Below are positions 25,011-31,375 of a DNA stretch of 64,000 bases, piece after piece. The position numbers and the translations under genes are program-made. Each line of letters opens with the position of its first letter. Position 1 is the stretch's first letter. Origin of the DNA: Companilactobacillus kedongensis (GTDB lineage: Bacteria > Bacillota > Bacilli > Lactobacillales > Lactobacillaceae). The stretch is taken from assembly GCF_003946625.1 (NCBI RefSeq), contig NZ_RHOR01000005.1:58340-122339 (forward strand). The letters run 5' to 3'. Under the pieces are notes generated by a model. That model ran no database searches. It saw nothing but the letters and a program-made list of their open reading frames with translations, and was not told where the DNA came from.

Positions 25011-25375
25011 GGGGGCGTTCTGGATTCGACATGTGTAGTAGCGTGTGGGTCGCACTTCGGTTTTCGTGTCCCGTAAAAACACACAGTTTATTATAACTGC
25101 AAAAAATAATAATTCTTACGCATTAGCTGCCTAAAAACAGTCTAAGCGTGATCCGTCTGATTTTGCTCAAGGGTCAGAGCCGGGTCTCAAATTAATTGAG
25201 CTACGTTTGATTTGTCCAGCCTGAACAAGTTAAAAAGAGATTAATCGGGGTTAGCGGTTATGGCTAGCCAGGTTGTGCGGCGTTCATAACGGCGAAATTT
25301 CAAATAGTACAACTATGAGTGTAGAAGCTCGCATTGCATTATGCTTGGACAGGGGTTCGATTCCCCTCGCCTCCA
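25011..25375 (+). ncRNA. ssrA: Transfer-messenger RNA (tmRNA)
   Basis: The 5' end GGGGGCG pairs with CGCCTCC (25368-25374) as the acceptor stem, with discriminator A at 25375; CCA is not encoded. TGGATTCGACA follows the 5' stem as usual, and the T-arm GGGGTTCGATTCCCC is intact. The tag frame starts at GCA 25099 and reads AKNNNSYALAA to TAA at 25132-25134, ending in the protease signal ALAA. The four pseudoknot regions were not folded by me. tmRNA rescues stalled ribosomes with SmpB. Its last 16 bases are part of the attachment site of the element to the right. Confidence 0.97.
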
Positions 25376-25381
25376 TTAAAT
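25360..25381 (+). repeat. Left attachment site (attL) in the ssrA 3' end
   Basis: The 22-base sequence ATTCCCCTCGCCTCCATTAA (plus AT) is repeated exactly at 33334-33355. This copy completes the T-arm and acceptor stem of tmRNA, so insertion left the gene functional. The spacing of the two copies defines an 8-kb element. Confidence 0.93.
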
Positions 25382-25388
25382 GAAAAAA

Positions 25389-25436
25389 GATCAGTTATAT
25401 TGAGTGCTCAAAGCACTGGTATGACTGGTCTTTTTG
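25389..25436 (+). terminator. tmRNA terminator supplied by the element
   Basis: GATCAGTTAT pairs with ATGACTGGTC, enclosing an inner perfect stem AGTGCT-CAA-AGCACT, and is followed by TTTTTG. It lies just inside the element, 14 bases after the mature tmRNA end. The terminator that served ssrA before insertion is now at 33363-33399. Confidence 0.85.
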
Positions 25437-25476
25437 TTTTCCTTAGTAATTTTAAGAATCAACTTATATCATGTTT

Positions 25477-25497
25477 ATGGTAGTCAAATGGTAGTCA
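25477..25497 (+). other. Integrase arm-type sites, left end
   Basis: ATGGTAGTCA occurs twice (25477-25486 and 25488-25497). The same decamer occurs twice at 33241-33262 near the other end. Paired short repeats at both ends of an element with a tyrosine integrase are typical arm-type binding sites for the integrase N-terminal domain. Confidence 0.75.
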
Positions 25498-25499
25498 AT

Positions 25500-26160
25500 T
25501 AAAATAATAAATAAATTACTGGGCGGGCGTTAGTCATCACATTTAGTGTGGTGGCTTTTTATTATGACATTTATTCTATGGCGTAACGTTTCGTTACCCC
25601 TTCCATACAAAGTAGTTAGATCAAACTTAGCTAAAAATATATGCCGACATTTTCCGACATCCTTATAGTTAATTGTCATGGCTGGTACGCTCAAAATAGG
25701 TATACTGATTAAGTACCATATAAAACAATGTCAGGTTTTGTAAGGCTATCATAATTCTATTGGATCCATCTAAATAAATACTACAAAATACTACATTAAA
25801 AGATTACCTATTCGTATGATAAAAGTTCCGTCGTGATTTCAGACGGAACCTCTGGAAGTCCTAACAAAGCAGTAATCAATGAATGAGGTTTTTATGTTAG
25901 CAATTGTTATCATTCATACAACACACAATATTGAGTGTCACGTAATATAAACAGTGATACATCATTTTAATAGAACAAAGGGATGCACCCTTTTTATTTT
26001 AGATGCATCCCTTTTATGGTGTCAGAAATGTAAGATATACACACGTCATTAGTTAATCTTAAGAATTATATAAATGACTATTAATTGATGATTGATTAGT
26101 AGATAATTATTTACAATAGCAAGTTAATGGCGGTGGCTAATTTCATGATAGTGTGAGGTG
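25500..26160. other. Non-coding left part of the element
   Basis: No convincing gene lies here. A terminator-like hairpin at 25533-25560 (GTCATCACA with TGTGGTGGC, then TTTTT) faces right. GTAACG-TTT-CGTTAC sits at 25581-25595. At 25825-25849 GTTCCGTC pairs with GACGGAAC and on the minus strand is followed by TTTTAT, so it could end the leftward operon. GGGATGCA (25980-25987) pairs with TGCATCCC (26004-26011) and is followed by TTTTAT. The remainder is A/T-rich. A packaging signal might lie here, but none can be recognised by eye. Confidence 0.5.
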
Positions 26161-26207
26161 ATGCCTATGATTAATAAATGTATGTGTTACCCCTCGAAAG
26201 GATAACC

Positions 26208-26291
26208 ATGAGTGTTTTTGAAGCTCTCTCGTTGATGATATCTTTTGCAACGTTAGTAGTTATAATACTCAAATTTAATCAAAAAAAATAA
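26208..26291 (+). CDS. Holin-like type I toxin peptide (27 aa)
   Basis: The frame encodes MSVFEALSLMISFATLVV and then IILKFNQKK: a single membrane helix with a short basic tail. This is the form of the putative holin-like toxins of lactobacilli and other Firmicutes and of the wider Fst/TxpA group. GAAAGGATAACC precedes the ATG, and the ribosome site can pair with CCCCTC just upstream, as in other tightly held type I toxin messages. A 14-codon frame with its own GAGGTG site (26161-26205) overlaps the leader. A related broken copy lies at 33471-33536. Such toxins insert in the membrane when unopposed. Confidence 0.8.
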   Translation: MSVFEALSLMISFATLVVIILKFNQKK

Positions 26292-26392
26292 CCGTCTAAC
26301 TTTGGCGAGTTACGGTTATTATTAATATAATAATTTTTTAAGTATTAGCCACCGTCTTAAACGGGCTATCCGGGGGATGTTCATAGCATCCC
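26282..26392 (-). ncRNA. Probable antisense antitoxin RNA for the holin-like toxin
   Basis: A leftward transcript would start near 26392 after a TATATT/TATTAT-type -10 around 26410-26420. It would end at the hairpin 26289-26318 with eight T on the minus strand, overlapping the toxin message's 3' end. GGCGGTGGCTAAT at 26128-26140 reappears inverted as ATTAGCCACCGTC at 26344-26356, so this RNA would share sequence with the toxin 5' leader and could compete for its pairing. The layout resembles the convergent RNAs of the par/Fst locus. It is inferred, and the promoter is weak to the eye. Confidence 0.45.
26289..26318. terminator. Bidirectional terminator shared by toxin mRNA and antisense RNA
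   Basis: TAACCGT (26289-26295) pairs with ACGGTTA (26312-26318), with an inner AACT/AGTT stem. Leftward it runs into eight T. Rightward it is followed by TTATTAATA and later TTTTTT. Overlapping ends at a shared terminator are characteristic of Fst-type toxin loci. Confidence 0.75.
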
Positions 26393-26400
26393 TCTTTTTT
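26374..26400 (+). terminator. Second rightward terminator after the toxin gene
   Basis: GGGATG-TTCATAG-CATCCC is followed by TCTTTTTT. It would stop read-through from the toxin side before the convergent leftward genes. Confidence 0.7.
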
Positions 26401-26453
26401 AATACACCCATAATATAACATAAATCTGAAATAGATTGTATATTATAGATTAT

Positions 26454-26879
26454 CTATTTTAGACATTCATATACTCTTAAATCTTTAATATTGCTGAATG
26501 CATCAGCAAAACATATAAACGCTTTACCCTTCAATCTATTATATTGAGCATGACTATATCCTAGTAATGCTTGAACGTTGTTATTAGATGCCTCGTTGAT
26601 ATAAACATTTAAAAGTATCTTTCTGTAAGGATCATGACATAAATTTATGGCTCTTAACGTACCTTTAACGATTTCTTGAGCTTCCATGCTATTTAGTATT
26701 ATATCTTCCGACCTATCGTTTAGATTGATACCAAAAGATGGCGCTAAACTTAAATGTGATGATCTGATCTCATTTTGACTATACCCCGACTGTAATATTA
26801 ATCTGGGTAGTTCCTTATCAAAGTAATGTCTAACATTGGCTTTGGTCTGCTTTTCATTAAACGATGCTTGCAAAATCAT
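26454..26879 (-). CDS. ArpU-family phage transcriptional regulator, copy 2 (141 aa)
   Basis: The protein matches the ArpU/RinA-like layout. It has an N-terminal helix with VRHYFDKELPRLILQSGYSQNEIRS, a middle QEIVKGTLRAINLCHDPYRKILLNVYI, and a C-terminal sigma-4-like helix-turn-helix ALLGYSHAQYNRLKGKAFICFADAF. ArpU proteins regulate late or export functions of prophages, and relatives act near small terminase genes. It is the last leftward gene of the element and a paralogue of the gene just upstream (62 bases). No terminase gene follows it here. Confidence 0.8.
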   Translation of the reverse strand: MILQASFNEKQTKANVRHYFDKELPRLILQSGYSQNEIRSSHLSLAPSFGINLNDRSEDIILNSMEAQEIVKGTLRAINLCHDPYRKILLNVYINEASNNNVQALLGYSHAQYNRLKGKAFICFADAFSNIKDLRVYECLK

Positions 26880-26940
26880 GATCGTACACCATAGTTATTC
26901 AAGGGGGTAGCAATCTGCGACACCCTTTTAACAGGAGTCA

Positions 26941-27375
26941 TTATTGTACCTCGTTATTTATGTTACGTTTATAAACGTGTAGGTCATCAAATGTAAATGC
27001 ATCAGCAAAGTATAACAATGATTCATTCTTTAGTTCGTTTAATCTTGCATGACGATATCCCACTAGTTCGCAAACATAAGTATTGGCCATTCCATTAATA
27101 AAGCTAGATTTAATAATTACTTTGTATGTATCAGGAAAATTATTAATAATTTGCATAGTACCTATAACAATATCTTTAGCATTCAAATCGTTAATAGTCC
27201 TATTCTCTTGATCGTTGCTAAAACCGTCATGACTACCAATGTTATCAAACCTAGGGGATCGAATATAATTTAAGTTTATATGTGACTGTGCCACTAGACG
27301 TGGAAAGTCTTCTTTAAAATAATTTTTAGTATTCTTTATAGTTGCTGCTTTATCTATTTCAGGTAACATGTTCAA
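26941..27375 (-). CDS. ArpU-family phage transcriptional regulator, copy 1 (144 aa)
   Basis: It has the same plan as its neighbour: NTKNYFKEDFPRLVAQSHINLNYIRSP, then AKDIVIGTMQIINNFPDTYKVIIKSSFI, then ELVGYRHARLNELKNESLLYFADAF. The C-terminal segment is a sigma-4-like DNA-binding motif. The two copies have diverged clearly, so the duplication is old or they were acquired separately. They could bind different promoters or form a heterodimer. It may be the element's late switch or interact with a helper phage. Confidence 0.8.
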   Translation of the reverse strand: MNMLPEIDKAATIKNTKNYFKEDFPRLVAQSHINLNYIRSPRFDNIGSHDGFSNDQENRTINDLNAKDIVIGTMQIINNFPDTYKVIIKSSFINGMANTYVCELVGYRHARLNELKNESLLYFADAFTFDDLHVYKRNINNEVQ

Positions 27376-27396
27376 TGCTCTACATCCCCCGTATGA

Positions 27397-27462
27397 TATA
27401 ATTAAATTGAATAGTCATACAAAGTCTGTCAGTCGTTCAAGTCCTCTTGAATGGCTTTTTTT
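27397..27462 (+). ncRNA. Candidate small RNA between the ArpU and DnaC-like genes
   Basis: An extended -10 TGATATAAT (TATAAT at 27397-27402) faces right, opposite to both flanking genes. About 30 bases downstream a terminator (27432-27455, stem GTCGTTCAAG with CTTGAATGGC) is followed by TTTTTTT. The transcript would be about 53 bases. No matching leftward U-run exists, so the hairpin only makes sense on this strand. No function can be read from it. Confidence 0.45.
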
Positions 27463-27466
27463 GTGC

Positions 27467-28219
27467 CTAATTCGTATATTTGCGGTAATCCTCACTGTTG
27501 AACCTAACCACGTTCTTACTTCCATCGGTCATGATCAACCTACTAACCAACTTATCATCATATATCTGCTTTAGTTCCTGTGATGTGTGGTTAGTAGTAA
27601 TGATTGCTGTTTTAAGATCTCGGTATTGAGCTATCTCAAATAACTTTGATTGAGTAAAATTACTAGACTCTTTAACATTTCGTTGCATAGAACTTTCTGA
27701 ACCTAAATCATCAATCACAACTATATCTGCTAATTTTATAGCTCTCATAACTCTATTAACATCAGCCATTGCCCTATCATCTTTAAATTGACGTGTTAGA
27801 GATATTAGCATGGCAAAATCAACAAAAAAGCAAGTATGACTTGCCTTTAATTGATTTAATAATGCTATTGCTAACATACTTTTGCCACTTCCGGGAGTTC
27901 CAGTAAATGTATAGTGATGATGTTCTCCGTTCGCTATTCTTTCAGCAATACTTTTAGCCTCCGAAAGCTCCCTAGCCTGATTTTGACTAGTTATATTAAA
28001 GTCATCAAACGTTTGTTTAAGAGCCTCTTTTTGACCAATCAGCGAGCTATTAAACATAGCTATACGGTCATGCTGATAATATTTCATAGTCGCATCCAGA
28101 TCAGCTCTTTGCATACGTTTTTCACGATCGGCCATTGATTCATTAGGGAACTTGGTAACACCTCGCTCCTTTAACCGATTGACTATGTCAGACCCTAGAA
28201 TATCTTTAAAATTATCCAT
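27467..28219 (-). CDS. DnaC/IstB-like helicase-loader ATPase (250 aa)
   Basis: Walker A GTPGSGKS at 107-114 and Walker B IVVIDD at 166-171, followed by an arginine-finger region (LVSRLIM), define the DnaC/DnaI AAA+ family. The N-terminal 90 residues are helical and charged, and probably contact the replicative helicase. The gene follows the DnaD-like initiator gene by 13 bases. Together they would load host DnaB at the element's origin. Length is normal for phage DnaC proteins. Confidence 0.92.
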   Translation of the reverse strand: MDNFKDILGSDIVNRLKERGVTKFPNESMADREKRMQRADLDATMKYYQHDRIAMFNSSLIGQKEALKQTFDDFNITSQNQARELSEAKSIAERIANGEHHHYTFTGTPGSGKSMLAIALLNQLKASHTCFFVDFAMLISLTRQFKDDRAMADVNRVMRAIKLADIVVIDDLGSESSMQRNVKESSNFTQSKLFEIAQYRDLKTAIITTNHTSQELKQIYDDKLVSRLIMTDGSKNVVRFNSEDYRKYTN

Positions 28220-28232
28220 GCATCAAGCCTCC

Positions 28233-29090
28233 TTAAAATCCTATTCCAGTTTCTTTTGCACTACGGTTAGATCGTTCCATGAAGTCATCACTGCTATTAG
28301 CTATATTGTTATGCTGGTTCCTAGATCTATTACTAGCCTTGATATTGTCCAACGTGTAAAGATTGCTATTAAGCCAGTTCATCAGTATCTTGCTAGTATA
28401 ATTCCAGCTATGTGCATCATTCTCAACAGTCAATTTTATGGCGTATTTAATAATTTCAATGGACTCATCTAGGGATGTACCTTGTTCAACAAAGTCATCT
28501 AGGCTATGCCTCAAGTTCTCAATGACAATCGAACCAGTGACACCAATGTTTTGCTGATAAAAAGTTAATAGATCACGAAATAAAGCATCGTTATCGGGGT
28601 TTGTGTCGTTGTTTGCTGAATTGGGTACAGCATCCCCATCATGATGATCTTGTTTTGTTTCGTTTATGTCTTGTTTATGTTTATGTTTAAGTAATGTGCT
28701 ACTGTTATGTGCACTCTTATGTTCACTCTTATGTGTACTGTTATGTTCACTGTTATGTGTACTCTTATGTGTACTGTTATGTTCACTGTTATGTGTACTA
28801 TCTAACGTATAAAGTACACATATCTTGTAAGACGTGGCTTTTCTATTACCATTGCTTTTGAAATCGACTAACCCAAGTTGTTTAAGAATATTTCTATTCT
28901 TATTAATACCTGATCGGCTCAATCCCGAAAGTGTTTCAAGCATTTGATTAGCAGCAGTAAACCACTCAACCCATGAACATTTATTGTTTATCTGTAATAG
29001 TGCATAGTATAAAGATATTTGTCCGCTAGATAATTCGGTTTTAAAAAGTTGGTAATCCCTAAATGCTTGTAACTGTTTAAGATAGTTCAT
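28233..29090 (-). CDS. DnaD-like replisome organizer with internal repeats (285 aa)
   Basis: The N-terminal 95 residues form a winged-helix initiator domain (QLFKTELSSGQISLYYALLQ, MLETLSGLSRSGINKNRNIL). Residues 100-135 are eight tandem four-residue units of type (T/E/A)H(N/K)S. The C terminus is a DnaD domain (FYQQNIGVTGSIVIENL, SWNYTSKILMNWLNSNLYTLD). This is the standard organisation of phage replication initiators. The coding DNA of the middle section is a 12-bp repeat array that may be the origin (next entry). It is followed directly by the helicase loader gene. Confidence 0.9.
   Translation of the reverse strand: MNYLKQLQAFRDYQLFKTELSSGQISLYYALLQINNKCSWVEWFTAANQMLETLSGLSRSGINKNRNILKQLGLVDFKSNGNRKATSYKICVLYTLDSTHNSEHNSTHKSTHNSEHNSTHKSEHKSAHNSSTLLKHKHKQDINETKQDHHDGDAVPNSANNDTNPDNDALFRDLLTFYQQNIGVTGSIVIENLRHSLDDFVEQGTSLDESIEIIKYAIKLTVENDAHSWNYTSKILMNWLNSNLYTLDNIKASNRSRNQHNNIANSSDDFMERSNRSAKETGIGF
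28701..28796 (-). repeat. Eight 12-bp direct repeats inside the initiator gene, possible origin iterons
   Basis: Eight contiguous units of form ACT(G/C)TTATGT(G/T)(C/T) run from 28701 to 28796, with a partial ninth (ACT) at the end. The period of 12 keeps the frame and encodes THNS/EHNS/THKS. Phage initiator genes often carry their own origin as in-frame iterons, as in lambda gene O. Here the array lies between the DNA-binding and DnaD domains of the initiator. Confidence 0.75.
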
Positions 29091-29101
29091 AGTTCCACCA
29101 C

Positions 29102-29422
29102 CTACTTGGTTAACGTGGTTATTGGTAAACCATCATTATAGATTTTTACAATTTTGTATAAAGTATTATCGTCACTCCTTTTGTGCTTTCTAAATTCAAT
29201 TAATCCAATTTGTTTTAATTGGTTACGTGCTTTTAGTAGTTGATCCATGGTTAAACACGATAGTTCTGCTAATGCCTCATTGTTGAGCTTAACCGCATCA
29301 TTTACACCCTTGTCACTCATATAGTCCAGTAATTCATGGTATAAGCTATTTTGTTCAACTGACATTTTAATCTCATATATTTTAAAGTCACGATACGCAA
29401 CATGCTGCTTTAATTGATCCAT
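29102..29422 (-). CDS. Small winged-helix-like phage protein (106 aa)
   Basis: The sequence (KIYEIKMSVEQNSLYHELLDYM, NEALAELSCLTMDQLLKARNQLKQIGLIEF) looks like the N-terminal domain of the replisome organizer encoded next to it, without the DnaD domain. It may modulate replication or be a partial duplication of the initiator. It starts where the upstream gene stops (29422) and ends 11 bases before the initiator gene, within one leftward operon. Confidence 0.7.
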   Translation of the reverse strand: MDQLKQHVAYRDFKIYEIKMSVEQNSLYHELLDYMSDKGVNDAVKLNNEALAELSCLTMDQLLKARNQLKQIGLIEFRKHKRSDDNTLYKIVKIYNDGLPITTLTK

Positions 29423-29670
29423 TAACTTTTACCCCCTGATTTAGTTACTAGGCCATTGTCTTCTAGTTCTTTTGACAACCGTTGCTTTACAATTGGATTG
29501 CTAGACAACGTTCTAAATTGCACTTCTGTCATATCAGGTTTAATAAAGCTAATATTGAATTGATTCTTAACCTCAAACAAATACATTTCTTTAGCTAATA
29601 CCGTTAAGTGACCAATACGCTTTTGAATTGATGTTAAGTTTTGAATATCTTGAGGTATTAAATTAACCAT
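29422..29670 (-). CDS. Small phage-type protein, unknown function (82 aa)
   Basis: This charged 82-residue protein (IQKRIGHLTVLAKEMYLFEVKN, TEVQFRTLSSNPIVKQRLSKEL) has no signal or membrane segment and was not recognised. It overlaps the upstream gene by 8 bases and the downstream gene by 1 base, which supports real translation as part of the early operon. Confidence 0.6.
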   Translation of the reverse strand: MVNLIPQDIQNLTSIQKRIGHLTVLAKEMYLFEVKNQFNISFIKPDMTEVQFRTLSSNPIVKQRLSKELEDNGLVTKSGGKS

Positions 29671-30004
29671 TAACTACACCTCTATTTATAGGGGATGTAT
29701 TTCTATCAAAGAAAATATATTTATCTGGAGTTAAATTTAATTGAGATTCTTCTGAATTACATTCAATCAAGCCTGCTTGTAGTAGCTCATTCAATATCAG
29801 ATTAAGCAGTTTACCAGTTCCAACCTTTCTATTTACCGAGTCAACTCGCTTTTTGCTGAAAATATTCAATTTGTAGTATTCATTAACTGAAATAAAATAG
29901 AACTCTAATGTTAGTGGTTTAAGTTTATTAACGATACTTAGACTGTGGTCGTTAGCAATATCCAATAATGGTTGCTTTAAAAAGGTGACATTTAATATTT
30001 TCAT
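29663..30004 (-). CDS. Small phage-type protein, unknown function (113 aa)
   Basis: A helical protein whose middle (LKPLTLEFYFISVNEYYKLN) and end (LNLILNELLQAGLIECNSEES) suggest a winged-helix-like fold similar to its downstream neighbours. No family was named. It overlaps the next gene by 8 bases, with 8 bases to the preceding one. It is probably one of several small accessory replication or regulatory proteins of the element. Confidence 0.6.
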   Translation of the reverse strand: MKILNVTFLKQPLLDIANDHSLSIVNKLKPLTLEFYFISVNEYYKLNIFSKKRVDSVNRKVGTGKLLNLILNELLQAGLIECNSEESQLNLTPDKYIFFDRNTSPINRGVVNG

Positions 30005-30012
30005 ACAACCAC

Positions 30013-30213
30013 CTACTTAATTCCCGTATTAAACACGGGGATCCTTTCACCATTTAGTATGGCCAACGCTTGATTAATACATTCGAGGTCACTGGTGGCC
30101 ACGTCTAATAGTTCTGTATTAGACTTACTTGCTTTCTGTTTATTAAGTTGCTCGATCATGTATTCTAGTCCAGTCTTAACTGGTGAAATATATTTGTTAA
30201 TATCCTCATTCAT
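30013..30213 (-). CDS. Small helical protein, unknown function (66 aa)
   Basis: The frame encodes 66 mostly helical residues (KTGLEYMIEQLNKQKASKSN, DLECINQALAILNGE). Nothing identifies its role. Spacing of 6-8 bases to both neighbours supports its place in the early operon. Confidence 0.55.
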   Translation of the reverse strand: MNEDINKYISPVKTGLEYMIEQLNKQKASKSNTELLDVATSDLECINQALAILNGERIPVFNTGIK

Positions 30214-30219
30214 GATGTG

Positions 30220-30549
30220 TTACCCCTCTTTTATCGTTGAACGCCAGCCATTTAAATCAGCATTTTGTATTGCTCGTTTACGTCTGGCCATATCGTTAAG
30301 TTGGTTGTTGAACTGACTCATACCCGCACGTCTTTCGTCCTCTGTGGTAGCAATATAAAAACCTCTATCACTACTAGTACGATCTGACACAATGGGGATG
30401 CCTTTCAACACTAGCCCTCTAATAACATCCCTAATATTTCTAATTGAGATACCCGTTACTTTTTTGATCTGTTTAGTAGTAATCTTTCGGCCACTACCTG
30501 CGGGTATTAATCTTAAAATTATTAGTTCTGTTGTGCTTAATTCATGCAT
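30220..30549 (-). CDS. Winged-helix DNA-binding protein of the element (109 aa)
   Basis: The N-terminal half reads ELSTTELIILRLIPAGSGRK, ITTKQIKKVTGISIRNIRDVIRGLVLKGIPIV and DRGFYIATTEDE, a winged helix common in small phage proteins. The C-terminal 45 residues are helical and basic. It is the first gene of the compact leftward operon after a 190-base gap that contains a candidate small RNA. It may be an early regulator. Confidence 0.7.
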   Translation of the reverse strand: MHELSTTELIILRLIPAGSGRKITTKQIKKVTGISIRNIRDVIRGLVLKGIPIVSDRTSSDRGFYIATTEDERRAGMSQFNNQLNDMARRKRAIQNADLNGWRSTIKEG

Positions 30550-30576
30550 TTCTGCTCCAATCCAGCAACATCATGA

Positions 30577-30655
30577 TAAAATAGGAAATGTATACAGCTT
30601 ATATATACATTTCAGTAGCCTTGCGCACTTTGGTCGGTAGCAAGGCTATTTTTTT
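30577..30655 (+). ncRNA. Candidate small RNA upstream of the early operon
   Basis: An extended -10 TGATAAAAT (TAAAAT at 30577-30582) faces right, against the flanking genes. The transcript would contain a hairpin AAATGTATA-CAGCT-TATATACATTT and then a terminator TAGCCTTGC (30616-30624) with GCAAGGCTA (30640-30648) and seven T. The architecture is the same as at 27397-27462 in this element. The remaining gap to 30738 shows nothing else. Confidence 0.45.
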
Positions 30656-30738
30656 GTGCTCTTTTATCATTTTGTAACTCCTAATTTTGATATTCCTTAA
30701 AATTCATTGAATCGTTCCGCCCGTCCAGACTTACAGTT

Positions 30739-31005
30739 TTAATGTGATTCAATAAATTCAAGAATATCTTTTTTTGCATACAGTGTTATACCATCAGAAA
30801 TAACATGACTGGGGATGTTCCAACTGTCGAACGTTGAAGCACTCACACCAGCGAAAACAGTTGCATCCTTGCGCTTCAAATATTGCTTGTCTATTCCTGC
30901 ATCCCTGCGAACCTTCTCAATCTGATCCATAACCATCGTATAAACCTCATGTTTTAGTTCGTTGGACTGATCCTCTGATAGCATTACCGATATACCTTGA
31001 GCCAT
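30739..31005 (-). CDS. Excisionase-like / DUF771-type DNA-binding protein (88 aa)
   Basis: After a helical N-terminal half, the C-terminal half reads YLKRKDATVFAGVSASTFDSW and ISDGITLYAKKDILEFIESH. This is a MerR/excisionase-like helix with a wing, as in phage DUF771 and AlpA/Xis proteins. The start is ATG 31005, with GGAGG eight bases before; an in-frame GTG at 31014 lies within that site. It follows the Cro-like gene by 18 bases. In satellites this position usually holds the excisionase or its activator. Confidence 0.75.
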   Translation of the reverse strand: MAQGISVMLSEDQSNELKHEVYTMVMDQIEKVRRDAGIDKQYLKRKDATVFAGVSASTFDSWNIPSHVISDGITLYAKKDILEFIESH

Positions 31006-31023
31006 ATTGTTCACCTCCCTTCA

Positions 31024-31227
31024 TTATTTTTTATCAGGTACGTACTCAATTAGTTCACTTAATGGAACTTGTAAATAATCACAAATGGCCACTAAAGTTT
31101 TTAAATTTATATTTGTTGCTTTTCTATGATATATAGAAGAAATTGTATTTCTATTTAGTCCCGTTCCTTCAGCAACATCACCAATAGACAATAATCTTTT
31201 ACCCAAGATAATAGATAAGTTATTCAT
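31024..31227 (-). CDS. Cro-like XRE regulator (67 aa)
   Basis: This protein is a bare helix-turn-helix domain (ILGKRLLSIGDVAEGTGLNR, NTISSIYHRKATNINLKTLVAICDYLQVPLSELIEY). It is the first leftward gene and diverges from a repressor whose N-terminal domain is its homologue. It would play the Cro role, holding the element in the replicating state. Its promoter is at 31280-31308. Confidence 0.88.
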   Translation of the reverse strand: MNNLSIILGKRLLSIGDVAEGTGLNRNTISSIYHRKATNINLKTLVAICDYLQVPLSELIEYVPDKK

Positions 31228-31279
31228 TTTTGCCTCCTAAAATAATTATTTGCACATTAGTATTATATATTGCATATCA

Positions 31280-31308
31280 ATAATACCATCACCGAATAAT
31301 TATATCAA
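31280..31308 (-). promoter_or_regulatory. Leftward early promoter of the element
   Basis: TTGATA (31308-31303) and TATTAT (31285-31280) are separated by 17 bases and drive the Cro-like gene and the replication operon. Repeats TTCATATG at 31311-31318 and 31331-31338 adjoin it and are likely repressor sites. Confidence 0.8.
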
Positions 31309-31322
31309 CATTCATATGCACA

Positions 31323-31351
31323 TTGTAATGTTCATATGGTGAATGTATAAT
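31323..31351 (+). promoter_or_regulatory. Rightward repressor promoter of the element
   Basis: TTGTAA (31323-31328) and TATAAT (31346-31351) are separated by 17 bases, with one TTCATATG repeat inside the spacer. The start would lie just before the AAGGGGTG ribosome site of the repressor gene. The two divergent promoters face away from a shared operator of two direct octamers 20 bases apart. Confidence 0.82.
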
Positions 31352-31375
31352 CATAACTAAAAGGGGTGTATAAAA

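Noticed and set aside
28697..28800. Possible CRISPR array at the 12-bp repeats
   Set aside because: Units are contiguous, only 12 bases, without spacers, and keep the reading frame of the initiator gene; there are no cas genes.
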